NCBI GenBank assembly: GCA_025454725.1
Contig: JALONW010000005.1
Span: 1 to 34,318 of the forward strand
Length of the DNA: 34,318 bases
Origin: Anaerolineae bacterium
GTDB taxonomy: Bacteria > Chloroflexota > Anaerolineae > Aggregatilineales > Phototrophicaceae
Direction of reading: 5' to 3'
Shown here: positions 18,216 through 27,184 of the stretch, in pieces
Numbering within the stretch: position 1 is the stretch's first letter
How the letters are laid out: every line of letters starts with the position of its first letter
The notes under the pieces: model-generated
Seen by the model: the letters and a program-made list of their open reading frames with translations, nothing else
Databases searched by the model: none
What the model was told of the DNA's origin: nothing
Made by a program: the position numbers and the translations under genes

Positions 18216-19394
18216 ATGCCAGCGCCGCGCACCGTCTACCTCGACCACTCCGCTTCGACCCCCTGCGACCCCCAAGTGGTCGAAGCGATGATGCCCTATT
18301 TCAGCGAGGTCTACGGCAATTCGTCATCGTCGCACAGCTTTGGCCGAAAAGCCGAGATGGCGATTGAAGACGCCCGCGAGAGCATCGCCCGCGTGCTGAA
18401 CTGCAAACCGACTGAAATCGTCTTCACCAGCGGCGGCAGTGAATCCGATAACCTCGCAGTGCGCGGCGCGGGCTGGATGCAGCGCGCCCACGGCAAAGGC
18501 GCGCACCTCATCACCACGCCGGTCGAACACAGCGCGGTCAGCGCACCGATCAAGCAGATGGCCGGGCTTCAGGGCTTCAAAGCGACCTTCCTCCCCGTCT
18601 CGTCCGAGGCGTGGGTTGACCCCGAAGACCTCGCCGCCCACCTGCGTGACGATACCGCCGTCGTCAGCGTGATTTATGCCAACAACGAGGTCGGGACGGT
18701 CGCGCCTATCCCCCAATTGGCGGCGCTGGCCCACACTCGCGGGGCGCTGTTCCACACCGACGCGGTGCAGGCCGCTGGTCAGCTCAACCTCGACGTGCAG
18801 GCGCTGGGCGTTGACCTGATGTCGCTGTCGGCGCACAAATTTTACGGCCCAAAGGGTGTTGGCGCGCTGTACATCCGCGACGGCCTCGACCTCGTGTCGG
18901 CGCAGGCGGGTGGTTCGCATGAGCGCGGGCGGCGCGCTGGCACACACAACACGCCCTTCATCGTCGGCATGGCCAAGGCGCTCGAAATCGCCCACGCCGA
19001 GCGTGAAGCACGCACCGCCCATTACCGCGCCATGCGTGACCTGCTCATCGACGGCATTCTGACCCGTGTTCCCGACGTACTGCTGACCGGTCACCGCGAG
19101 CAGCGTCTTCCCTCACATGCCTCATTCATCGTGCGTGGCGTGGACAGCAGCAAACTGCTGATGCACCTCGATATGCGCGGGGTGGCGGCCAGCGGCGGCT
19201 CGGCGTGTAAGACCGGCAACCCAGAACCGTCTGGAGTTCTGTTGGCGATGGGCTATTCGCCGGAGGACGCCACCGGCAGCTTGCGCTTAACGGTCGGCCA
19301 CCACACCACCGCCGACGACATCACCTATGCAGTCGAAACCGTGCGCGCCTCGGTCGAAAAACTGCGCGCATTGGCGAAAATGTTTGCATCTTGA
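18216..19394 (+). CDS. Cysteine desulfurase (NifS/IscS family)
   Basis: YLDHSASTPCDPQVVEAMMPYF, SLSAHKFYGPKGVGALYIR, catalytic-Cys region VAASGGSACKTG. Confidence 0.92.
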   Translation: MPAPRTVYLDHSASTPCDPQVVEAMMPYFSEVYGNSSSSHSFGRKAEMAIEDARESIARVLNCKPTEIVFTSGGSESDNLAVRGAGWMQRAHGKGAHLITTPVEHSAVSAPIKQMAGLQGFKATFLPVSSEAWVDPEDLAAHLRDDTAVVSVIYANNEVGTVAPIPQLAALAHTRGALFHTDAVQAAGQLNLDVQALGVDLMSLSAHKFYGPKGVGALYIRDGLDLVSAQAGGSHERGRRAGTHNTPFIVGMAKALEIAHAEREARTAHYRAMRDLLIDGILTRVPDVLLTGHREQRLPSHASFIVRGVDSSKLLMHLDMRGVAASGGSACKTGNPEPSGVLLAMGYSPEDATGSLRLTVGHHTTADDITYAVETVRASVEKLRALAKMFAS

Positions 19395-19454
19395 GAAGCA
19401 GTCCTTTCAATCCGACAAGTAAGCACATTTTTCGGTGATAGCGGACAAATTATC

Positions 19455-19589
19455 AGCCCTCACCCCTAACCCCTCTCCCTCATGGAGAGGGGAATCCAGC
19501 CTGACATAAAACGATACCAGATGCGACGGATGTCAAAGGTCGAAATAAACACCCTTCTCCCTGAGGGAGAAGGGCGGGGGATGAGGGCT
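19455..19589. repeat. CTCACCCC-type palindromic repeat, copy B
   Basis: AGCCCTCACCCC...GGGGGATGAGGGCT termini with internal CCCCTCTCCCTCATGGAGAGGGG and CCCTTCTCCCTGAGGGAGAAGGG hairpins. Confidence 0.75.
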
Positions 19590-19639
19590 ACAACACCACC
19601 CCTAAACACACTCATGAGAACTGGCGAAGGTACTAACCC

Positions 19640-20800
19640 ATGACAGACAACACATCCAATACTCCCAAGCGCGTCGTGGTCGCCATGAGCGGCGGCGTTG
19701 ACAGCTCAGTCTCGGCGGCGCTGCTGGTCGAACAAGGCTACGAAGTCATCGGCATGATGATGAAATTGTGGGCCGAGGAGACGGTAGACGCAAGCTGCAA
19801 CACCCACAACCGATGCTGCACGCCCGAACAGCTCGACGATGCGCGCCGCATCGCAGATAAACTGGGAATCCCGTTCTACGTGCTGGACACCAAAGACGTT
19901 TTCCGCGCCTATATCGTCGAGTATTTCCTCGACATGCACCGCAAGGCGCTGACGCCCAACCCGTGCATCGAGTGTAACCGGCACATCCGCTTTACGTGGC
20001 TGTACGAGAACGCCCGCGCCATTGATGCCGATTACTTGGCGACCGGGCATTATGCCCGCGTCACACAGGACGCCGATGGAACCTATCAGCTTCGCAAGGG
20101 ATTAGACGAGGCCAAAGATCAGAGTTATGTCCTGAGCGTGCTGACCCAAGAACATCTCGCGCACACGCTGTTCCCCATCGGCGGCTACCCTAAGCCGCAG
20201 GTGCGCGAAATCGCCGCCCGTTTTGGCCTGCCGACCGCCAGCAAGGCTGACAGCCAAGACCTGTGCTTCTTAGGCGACGGAGATTACCGCCGTTTCCTGC
20301 GCGAGTATGCCCCCGAAGCGCTCACGCCGGGTCAGATTGTGCTGCAAGACGGGACGCCGGTTGGGGAACATACCGGTCTCGCCAATTACACGGTCGGCCA
20401 GCGCAAGGGGTTGAACGTTTACGGCGCTGTCCCGCTGTTCGTCATCGATTCCGACCCAGCACGCAACGCCTTGATTGTCGGCCCGCGTGAGCAGCTCGGC
20501 AGCGATGACCTCACCGCCCACCGCGTGTCGTGGATTAGCGGTCACGCGCCGGATGGGGCAATCCGCGCACAAGTCAAAATCCGTTATAAGTCTACACCCG
20601 CCGATGCATGGATTACCCCGCTGGACGACGGCGAGCGCGTCCACATTCGCTTTGACAACCCACTGCGTGACATTACACCCGGTCAGGGCGCGGTGATGTA
20701 CGACGGCGACCGGGTGCTGGGCGCGGGCATCATAGAACGCCGACCGCAGCAGGCACCAGAAACGCAACCGTCTCATTTGGAAACAGCATCACCAGCATAG
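19640..20800 (+). CDS. mnmA: tRNA-specific 2-thiouridylase MnmA
   Basis: VVVAMSGGVDSSVSAALLVEQGYEVIGMMMKLW, LTPNPCIECNRHIRF, ADSQDLCFLGDGDYRRFL. Confidence 0.95.
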   Translation: MTDNTSNTPKRVVVAMSGGVDSSVSAALLVEQGYEVIGMMMKLWAEETVDASCNTHNRCCTPEQLDDARRIADKLGIPFYVLDTKDVFRAYIVEYFLDMHRKALTPNPCIECNRHIRFTWLYENARAIDADYLATGHYARVTQDADGTYQLRKGLDEAKDQSYVLSVLTQEHLAHTLFPIGGYPKPQVREIAARFGLPTASKADSQDLCFLGDGDYRRFLREYAPEALTPGQIVLQDGTPVGEHTGLANYTVGQRKGLNVYGAVPLFVIDSDPARNALIVGPREQLGSDDLTAHRVSWISGHAPDGAIRAQVKIRYKSTPADAWITPLDDGERVHIRFDNPLRDITPGQGAVMYDGDRVLGAGIIERRPQQAPETQPSHLETASPA

Positions 20801-21563
20801 CCCCGGCCACGATATACGGCCCATACGGCATCGCGCCAAACGCACTGTAGCCGCCTCGGAAGACGCGCTGGTAGACGATAATCACCAGCGCGCCGACCGC
20901 GCCCAACAAGATGGTCGCCACCATCGCAAACAGGAACGCCTTCCAACCCAAAATCAGGCCAACCACACCCGCCAGCATCACATCACCGTAGCCAAACGCC
21001 ACCTCAGTAATTTCTTGGCCGCGCAGCCGTCCCAACACATACGCAAACAGCGCGCCGCCGTTGAACAGCAGGAAAAACACCCCGTAACCGACCGCCCCAC
21101 CAATGACCGATTCGATTAAGGTGTCGGGCTGCACGCCGGTCAGCAGCGCGTCCAGCAGCGCGACGGCGACGAAGGGGTAAATCACCACGAACAAAATCAG
21201 GTGGTGTTCCATGTCGATGACCACCACCAGCGTGAAGAACGCCACATAAATCACCCAAAACGCCACCTGAACGAACGGCATCTGGTACTGGTCGGCGGCG
21301 TAGAGTGTGACCAATGTCAGCGCGATGGCTAGTAGTTCGGTCAGCGGGTGACGCCAGTCTAATTTATGCCCCTGCGACGAAGCGCGTTTGCCCAACATAA
21401 ACGCAAACAGCCCAGACATCGCCAGCCCGGTACGGCGCTCGCCGTCTGGATAGCGTGGCATGGTCGGTTTGCGTCGGTACGGCAGTTCATCGGCCAGCGC
21501 GTTTGCCACCGCCCCGACGACCACCCCATACACGAGAGCGAATAAGATATGCAGGATGTTCAT
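20730..21563 (-). CDS. Prepilin peptidase (A24 family)
   Basis: 277 aa polytopic protein with VVVIDMEHHLI and FGYGDVMLAGVVGLILGW aspartate motifs; 3' end overlaps mnmA convergently. Confidence 0.85.
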   Translation of the reverse strand: MNILHILFALVYGVVVGAVANALADELPYRRKPTMPRYPDGERRTGLAMSGLFAFMLGKRASSQGHKLDWRHPLTELLAIALTLVTLYAADQYQMPFVQVAFWVIYVAFFTLVVVIDMEHHLILFVVIYPFVAVALLDALLTGVQPDTLIESVIGGAVGYGVFFLLFNGGALFAYVLGRLRGQEITEVAFGYGDVMLAGVVGLILGWKAFLFAMVATILLGAVGALVIIVYQRVFRGGYSAFGAMPYGPYIVAGAMLVMLFPNETVAFLVPAAVGVL

Positions 21564-21682
21564 GGATTTGGGCTTCCCTTTCGCGGCTGGCTGTTAGGCC
21601 AATACAACATTATCCGCAGACTTTACCAAGTCGCCGGGCAACGCGCTATCCACAGTGGCGAAAAAAGACCTCTCCCACCGCG

Positions 21683-21712
21683 TTGACAAACCCCCACGAC
21701 CAGCGCTATACT
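21683..21712 (+). promoter_or_regulatory. his operon promoter
   Basis: TTGACA (21683-21688) - 18 bp - TATACT (21707-21712). Confidence 0.75.
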
Positions 21713-21719
21713 CAGCACC

Positions 21720-21782
21720 ATGATGACGATTTACACCCTCCACCATCACCACGCAAAAGCCCACACACCACTGTTGGACTGA
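21720..21782 (+). CDS. his operon leader peptide MMTIYTLHHHHAKAHTPLLD
   Basis: 20-codon ORF with four consecutive His codons plus a fifth; begins 8 nt after the -10 and precedes a terminator hairpin and hisH. Confidence 0.8.
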   Translation: MMTIYTLHHHHAKAHTPLLD

Positions 21783-21809
21783 GCGTCTGCCGCGTACCTC
21801 GTCACCGAG

Positions 21810-21841
21810 CGCCTCCTTGTGTCCGACAAGGGGCGTTTTTT
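21810..21841 (+). terminator. Attenuator terminator of his operon
   Basis: CGCCTCCTTGT-GTCCG-ACAAGGGGCG-TTTTTT between the leader peptide and hisH. Confidence 0.8.
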
Positions 21842-21867
21842 GTTTGTCTATGTTCAGGGAGCCGTCT

Positions 21868-22497
21868 ATGCTGGCCGTCATCGATTATGGCGCAGGGAAC
21901 CTGCCGAGTGTGCTGCACGCGCTTGGCCATCTCGGATTAAAAGACATGCATCTGGCGCGCACCCCCGATGACCTCGTGGGCGCGGATAAGCTCATCCTGC
22001 CGGGTGTTGGTGCGTTCGGCGCAGGGATGCAGCAGCTTCACGCGCAGGGATTGGTCGAACCCATCCGGGCGGCGGTCGCGGCAGGGACGCCTTACCTCGG
22101 CATCTGCTTGGGGATGCAATTTTTATTCGACTCCAGCGACGAGATGGGCGACCACGCCGGGTTGGGTATTTTGCCGGGTCGCGTCACCCGCTTCGAGAAC
22201 CGACCCGGCCTGAAAGTCCCCCACATGGGGTGGAACCAGATCGACGCTTGCCGTCCGTCGCCCATTTTGGACGGGCTGACCACGCCCGCCTACGCCTATT
22301 TCGTCCACAGCTATTACTGTGTCCCTGCCGACCCGGCCGACACGACCGCCACCGTGACTTACGGTGAACCGTTCTGTGTCGCTGTCCAGCGCGATAACGT
22401 CTACGGCGTACAGTTTCACCCCGAAAAGAGTCAACAGACCGGCTTGCGCCTGCTGCAAAATTACCTGAACCTGCCCGGAAAGGCCTACACCCCATGA
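21868..22497 (+). CDS. hisH: Imidazole glycerol phosphate synthase glutaminase subunit
   Basis: MLAVIDYGAGNLPSVLHAL, GICLGMQFLFDSSDE, VQFHPEKSQQTGLRLLQNY; ORF track start 21817 is too early (overlaps attenuator). Confidence 0.95.
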   Translation: MLAVIDYGAGNLPSVLHALGHLGLKDMHLARTPDDLVGADKLILPGVGAFGAGMQQLHAQGLVEPIRAAVAAGTPYLGICLGMQFLFDSSDEMGDHAGLGILPGRVTRFENRPGLKVPHMGWNQIDACRPSPILDGLTTPAYAYFVHSYYCVPADPADTTATVTYGEPFCVAVQRDNVYGVQFHPEKSQQTGLRLLQNYLNLPGKAYTP

Positions 22498-23225
22498 TTA
22501 TCTATCCCGCCATCGACCTGCGCGGCGGTCAGGTCGTCCGCCTGCGCGCAGGCCGCCCCGACCAACAGACAACCTTCAGCACCGACCCCGTCGCGGTCGC
22601 CCAGCGCTGGCTGGACGCGGGCGCGGTGTGGCTGCACGTCGTCAACCTCGACGGCGCGTTCGCCGAGGCCAACAGTAATCTCGCCGTCATGGAAGCCATC
22701 GCCAAGCTGGGCGGGCGCGTCCAGTTCGGCGGTGGCCTGCGCTCCGCCGATGACATCACCCGCGCCTTATCTGCCGGAGCGTCGCGAGTAGTGCTGGGGA
22801 CAATCGCCATCCAAAACCCCGAACTGGTTTACGCGGCGCTGGCACAGCACGGCGCAGAGGCGGTATGTGTCGGACTTGATTCGAAGGACGGGCGCATCGC
22901 CACCCACGGCTGGCAGACCGTCACCGACGTGACAGCGACCGCCCTAGGCCAGCAGATGGCGGCGGCGGGTGTCCGTCACGCGCTCTACACCGACGTTTCT
23001 CGTGACGGCGCGCTGACCGGCTCAAACGTCGAGGCGACCGTAGCGCTGGGGCGCGAGACCGGCTTGCAGGTTATCGCCTCAGGCGGCGTCAGCACGCTCG
23101 CGGAAATTGAGACCCTAGCGCGCAGTGGCAGCGTGGCCGGTGCGATTATCGGCATGGCGCTCTACACCGGCGCACTCGACCTCGGCGCGGCGCTGGCCGC
23201 CGCTCAACCGACACAGGAGGCTTAG
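22494..23225 (+). CDS. hisA: Phosphoribosylformimino-AICAR-P isomerase
   Basis: [52 protein letters not shown] overlap with hisH. Confidence 0.95.
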   Translation: MIIYPAIDLRGGQVVRLRAGRPDQQTTFSTDPVAVAQRWLDAGAVWLHVVNLDGAFAEANSNLAVMEAIAKLGGRVQFGGGLRSADDITRALSAGASRVVLGTIAIQNPELVYAALAQHGAEAVCVGLDSKDGRIATHGWQTVTDVTATALGQQMAAAGVRHALYTDVSRDGALTGSNVEATVALGRETGLQVIASGGVSTLAEIETLARSGSVAGAIIGMALYTGALDLGAALAAAQPTQEA

Positions 23226-23233
23226 ACAAAATC

Positions 23234-24010
23234 ATGCTGGCAAAACGGATTATCCCCTGCCTCGATGTCCACGATGGGCGTGTGGTCAAAGGCGTCAATT
23301 TCGTCAATCTGCGCGACGCGGGCGACCCGGTCGAGCAGGCCGCCGTCTATGACCGCGAAGGCGCGGATGAGTTGGTGTTCCTCGACATTGGCGCATCGCA
23401 CGAGGGGCGTAATACCATGCTCGACATGGTGCGCCGCGTGGCCGACACCGTGTTCATCCCGTTCTGCGTCGGTGGCGGCATCCGCACCATTGAGGACATC
23501 CGAGCCACCCTGTTGGCGGGCGCGGACAAGGTCTCTATCAACAGTTCAGCCGTCAAAACACCCGACCTGATTAACGCGGGCGCGTGGGGTTTCGGCGCGC
23601 AGTGCATCGTTGTGGCGATTGACCCCAAATTAGTCGATGGGCGCTGGATTGTCCACATCAACGGCGGGCGTGTCTCGACCGGACTGGATGCCGTCGAATG
23701 GGCGCAGGAATGTGAAAAGCGCGGCGCGGGCGAAATCCTGCTCACGTCGATGGACAAAGATGGGACGAAATCGGGCTATGACCTTGCGCTAACGCGGGCG
23801 ATTGCCGATGCCGTCACCATCCCGGTCATCGCGTCGGGTGGCGCGGGCAAGGCCGAAGATTTCTACGATGCGCTGACGGTCGGCGGCGCAGATGCAGCGC
23901 TGGCCGCCTCGCTGTTCCACTTTAACGAGCTGCGTGTCGGTGACCTCAAAACTTACCTGAACGGGCGCGGCGTCCCCACCCGCATGACCGGCTGGGAGAC
24001 GGCCTCATGA
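23234..24010 (+). CDS. hisF: Imidazole glycerol phosphate synthase cyclase subunit
   Basis: [48 protein letters not shown]. Confidence 0.97.
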   Translation: MLAKRIIPCLDVHDGRVVKGVNFVNLRDAGDPVEQAAVYDREGADELVFLDIGASHEGRNTMLDMVRRVADTVFIPFCVGGGIRTIEDIRATLLAGADKVSINSSAVKTPDLINAGAWGFGAQCIVVAIDPKLVDGRWIVHINGGRVSTGLDAVEWAQECEKRGAGEILLTSMDKDGTKSGYDLALTRAIADAVTIPVIASGGAGKAEDFYDALTVGGADAALAASLFHFNELRVGDLKTYLNGRGVPTRMTGWETAS

Positions 24011-24363
24011 GCGACCTGCGCGAAACCGTCGGCCTCGACGGGCTGAAGTGGGACAAAGACGGCCTTATCCCGGCCATCGTTCAGGATGCCGACAGCGGCG
24101 CAGTGCTGACCTTGGCCTACATGAACGCCGAGTCGCTGCGCCGGTCATTGGAAATCGGTCAGACCGTGTTTTGGAGCCGCAGCCGCCAAGCGCTCTGGCA
24201 CAAAGGCGAGACCAGCGGCCACACGCAGGACATCGTCAGCATCTCTCCGGACTGTGACGCCGACGCGCTGTTGGTGCGTGTCAGACCGACCGGCCCCGCC
24301 TGCCACACCGGCGCGGAAACCTGTTTTTACCGTGACCTCAGTGACTTTGAACGGAAGGCTTAA
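24007..24363 (+). CDS. hisI: Phosphoribosyl-AMP cyclohydrolase
   Basis: [42 protein letters not shown]...[14 protein letters not shown]. Confidence 0.95.
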   Translation: MSDLRETVGLDGLKWDKDGLIPAIVQDADSGAVLTLAYMNAESLRRSLEIGQTVFWSRSRQALWHKGETSGHTQDIVSISPDCDADALLVRVRPTGPACHTGAETCFYRDLSDFERKA

Positions 24364-24371
24364 CCCCACCC

Positions 24372-24659
24372 ATGAGCGATGACATCCTCAACACCCTGCA
24401 AGCGCTGATTCAGACGCGCAAGGACACCCCCACCGCCGGGAGCTACACCAACAGTCTGTTTGACGCAGGTCGGGCGAAAATCGCCCAAAAAGTCGGCGAA
24501 GAAGCCGTGGAAGTGGTCGTGGCGGCGCTGGCGCAGGACGCCGAACGCCAAATCAGCGAGGCCGCCGACCTGATGTATCACCTGCTGGTGCTGCTGGCCG
24601 ACCTCGGCCTATCACTGGACGATGTGCGCGCCGAACTGGTCAAACGCCACGGCAAATAA
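24372..24659 (+). CDS. hisE: Phosphoribosyl-ATP pyrophosphatase
   Basis: SYTNSLFDAGRAKIAQKVGEEAVEVVVAALAQD...AADLMYHLLVLLADLGLSLDDV. Confidence 0.94.
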   Translation: MSDDILNTLQALIQTRKDTPTAGSYTNSLFDAGRAKIAQKVGEEAVEVVVAALAQDAERQISEAADLMYHLLVLLADLGLSLDDVRAELVKRHGK

Positions 24660-24681
24660 CAGCCAACTGCGCCCCTATACA

Positions 24682-24719
24682 GGCCACCCCTATCGATGGA
24701 CGGGGGTGGCCTTATTTAT
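24682..24719 (+). terminator. Terminator of his operon
   Basis: GGCCACCCC ... GGGGTGGCC followed by TTATTTAT. Confidence 0.65.
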
Positions 24720-24745
24720 GTTGGCCTGAACCTGTGGTAAAATAT

Positions 24746-24778
24746 TGACTATAAAGTCATTTTTTGAACCAGTGTTCA
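24746..24778. promoter_or_regulatory. Candidate tandem TetR operators
   Basis: TGACT-ATAA-AGTCA (24746-24759) and TGAAC-CAGT-GTTCA (24765-24778), immediately upstream of the TetR gene. Confidence 0.5.
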
Positions 24779-24791
24779 CAGACAGGCCAAC

Positions 24792-25457
24792 ATGGACAAC
24801 ACACAGCCGACCCACCCACCCAAACACTCGCTTAAACAGCGCCAGCGCGAGGAACGGGCGGCGCTCATCCTGCGGACGGCCAACGCCCTCTTGATTGAAA
24901 AAGGCTACTACGCCACCTCAATTGACGAGATTGCGGCGCGGGTGGGCATCTCCAAAGGGACCGTCTACCTACATTTCGCCAGCAAAGAAGACCTGCTTAC
25001 GGCGCTCATCGAGCAGCAAATTGTCGAATTTCTCGCGCTGGTCGATGCGGTCATCAGCCAGCCGGGGACGGTGCGAGCGCGCCTAGAGCGCATCCTCGCG
25101 CAGGCTTACGGCAGCATCCAGACTGAGCGCCGCCTGCTGGCCGAACTGCCCGATACCATCACCCTGACCAAAACCCTCATCCAAAAACGCGCCAACCTCA
25201 GCGCCCGCGTCGATGAGGTCATGGCGCGCATCGCCTCGCTATTTGAGGAAGGCAAGCGCACGGGTGAACTCAGCCCCACCGTGCCAACCCCCCTCATGGT
25301 GACGACGTTTATCGGGTTACTCTCTCTCAATGACTATGAACAGTTTTTGACCAGCGGCCAATATTCAGCAGATGAGCTGGTGGCCGCCGTCAGCCACACC
25401 CTGTTTGCGGGGTGGGCGGTGGCGTCATCCATGGGTGAAAAAGGAGAAATATCATGA
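24792..25457 (+). CDS. TetR/AcrR family transcriptional regulator
   Basis: ILRTANALLIEKGYYATSIDEIAARVGISKGTVYLHFASKEDLLTALI. Confidence 0.93.
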   Translation: MDNTQPTHPPKHSLKQRQREERAALILRTANALLIEKGYYATSIDEIAARVGISKGTVYLHFASKEDLLTALIEQQIVEFLALVDAVISQPGTVRARLERILAQAYGSIQTERRLLAELPDTITLTKTLIQKRANLSARVDEVMARIASLFEEGKRTGELSPTVPTPLMVTTFIGLLSLNDYEQFLTSGQYSADELVAAVSHTLFAGWAVASSMGEKGEIS

Positions 25458-26269
25458 AGGTGAACGGGAAAACCATCGTTGTCACTGGCGGCGGCAGTGG
25501 GATTGGTCAGGCGCTGGTGCATGAACTCCTCAAGCGTGGGGCGCGGGTCGCCATCGTTGACCTGAACCCCGACACCCTCAAAGCGACCGCTGACACGCTG
25601 GGCGAACAGCGCGCAAAGGTCAGCACGCACGTCCTGAACGTGGCCGACAAAGCGGCGGTCGAAGCGCTCCCAGCGGCGGTCATCGCGGCGCACGGTGCGG
25701 TCGATGGTATCATCAACAACGCTGGGATTATCCAGCCGTTCGTCCGGCTCAACGACCTGAATGATGAGGCCATCGAGCGCGTGCTGCACGTCAACCTCTA
25801 CGGCGTCCTCTACATGACCAAGGCCTTCCTGCCCCACCTGTTGCAGCGCCCTGCGGCCCACATCGTCAACGTGTCGAGTATGGGCGGCTTCTTCCCCGTC
25901 CCCGGTCAGACGCTGTACGGCGCGTCGAAGGCGGCAGTCAAACTGTTGAGTGAGGGGTTATACTCCGAACTGACCGACACCAACGTCCGCGTGACGGTGG
26001 TCTTCCCCGGCGCAATCGCCACCAACATCAGCAAAAACTCCGGCGTCAATATGGAGCGCCTTATCCAGACCAATACATCGGCGGCGCAAAGTTTCCCGAC
26101 CACCTCGGCGCAAGAAGCGGCCAAGATGATGGTGGACGCGATGGAGCGCGACAAGTTCCAAGTCTACGTCGGCAACGACTCTAAGCTGATGAACGTCCTG
26201 TACCGGCTCAACCCCGGCTACGCCACCCGCTTTATGTACAACAAGATGAAGGAGCTGCTGCCCAAATGA
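25454..26269 (+). CDS. Short-chain dehydrogenase/reductase
   Basis: TIVVTGGGSGIGQALVHELLKRGARVAIVD, INNAGIIQP, YGASKAAV; ATGA overlap with the TetR gene. Confidence 0.93.
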   Translation: MKVNGKTIVVTGGGSGIGQALVHELLKRGARVAIVDLNPDTLKATADTLGEQRAKVSTHVLNVADKAAVEALPAAVIAAHGAVDGIINNAGIIQPFVRLNDLNDEAIERVLHVNLYGVLYMTKAFLPHLLQRPAAHIVNVSSMGGFFPVPGQTLYGASKAAVKLLSEGLYSELTDTNVRVTVVFPGAIATNISKNSGVNMERLIQTNTSAAQSFPTTSAQEAAKMMVDAMERDKFQVYVGNDSKLMNVLYRLNPGYATRFMYNKMKELLPK

Positions 26270-27184
26270 CCGTCTCCCCTGCCGAAAAAGAAGCCCGCGC
26301 CGCGCTACCGTTCGTGCGCTTCGTCAACGCCTACCTCCCCCTGCCCATCTCACGCTGGCTGATTCGGCTGGGCGTAGACCGGGTGAAACTCCCAGCGAGC
26401 ATCACTCGGCAGACGGTTTCCGCTGATGGTGTACCGTGTGAGTGGCTCATCCCCGACGGCAGCCCGCCCGATAAGGCGCTGGTCTACCTCAGACAAAGCG
26501 CTGGTCTACCTTCACGGCGGGGGCTTCGTCTATGGCGTAACCTCGCTGCACCTCGAAATGGTGGCAGAACTGGCGCTCAAGCTGGGCGTGCGGGCGCTGA
26601 TGGTCGATTACCGGGTCGCGCCGCAGCACCCCTTCCCCGCGCCGCTGGATGACTGTGTAACGGCTTACCGCTGGGTGCTGAAGCAGGGCTTCGCCGCCAA
26701 AAACGTGGTCATGGCCGGTGACTCAGCGGGCGGCAACCTCACCCTCACCACGCTGATGACCCAGCGCGACAGCGGCGGCGCGCTCCCGGCAGCAGCGGCC
26801 AGCCTGTCGGCGGTCGGCAGTTTCGCGTCAGAGCGCGGCGGGTTGTGGGAAAACACCCGCGACCCGCTGCTGCACCCACGGGCGGGGCGCACCTACAACC
26901 GGGCTTATGTCGCTGATAGTGACCCGCGCAACCCGCTGATTTCGCCCATCTTCGGTGACTGGCGCGGCCTGCCGCCCATTTTGTTCCACTGCGGCGAAGA
27001 TGAAGTCCTGCGCGAAGATTCGGTCGAGATGGCGGCGCTGGCACACGAGGCGGGCGTCATCACCCGCCTCGAAATTTACCCAACCATGTGGCATGTCTGG
27101 CAGCTTTACCTCAAGATGTCGCAGGCACAGCACTCGCTGGACGACATCGCCCAATTCCTGCGCCAGCACCTCGACCGGGTTTAA
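26266..27184 (+). pseudogene. Alpha/beta hydrolase (HSL/esterase-like), frameshifted by 22-bp imperfect tandem duplication
   Basis: Frame 1 gives ...IPDGSPPDKALVYLRQSAG; the hydrolase continues in another frame DKALVYLHGGGFVYGV...VVMAGDSAGGNLTL to 27184. Duplication at 26470-26514. Confidence 0.85.

Noticed and set aside
18324-19094. 256-aa minus ORF
   Set aside because: Shadow of the cysteine desulfurase gene.
20730-20800. 70-bp mnmA/prepilin peptidase overlap as a regulatory antisense pair
   Set aside because: Ordinary convergent 3' overlap in a compact genome; no further signal seen.
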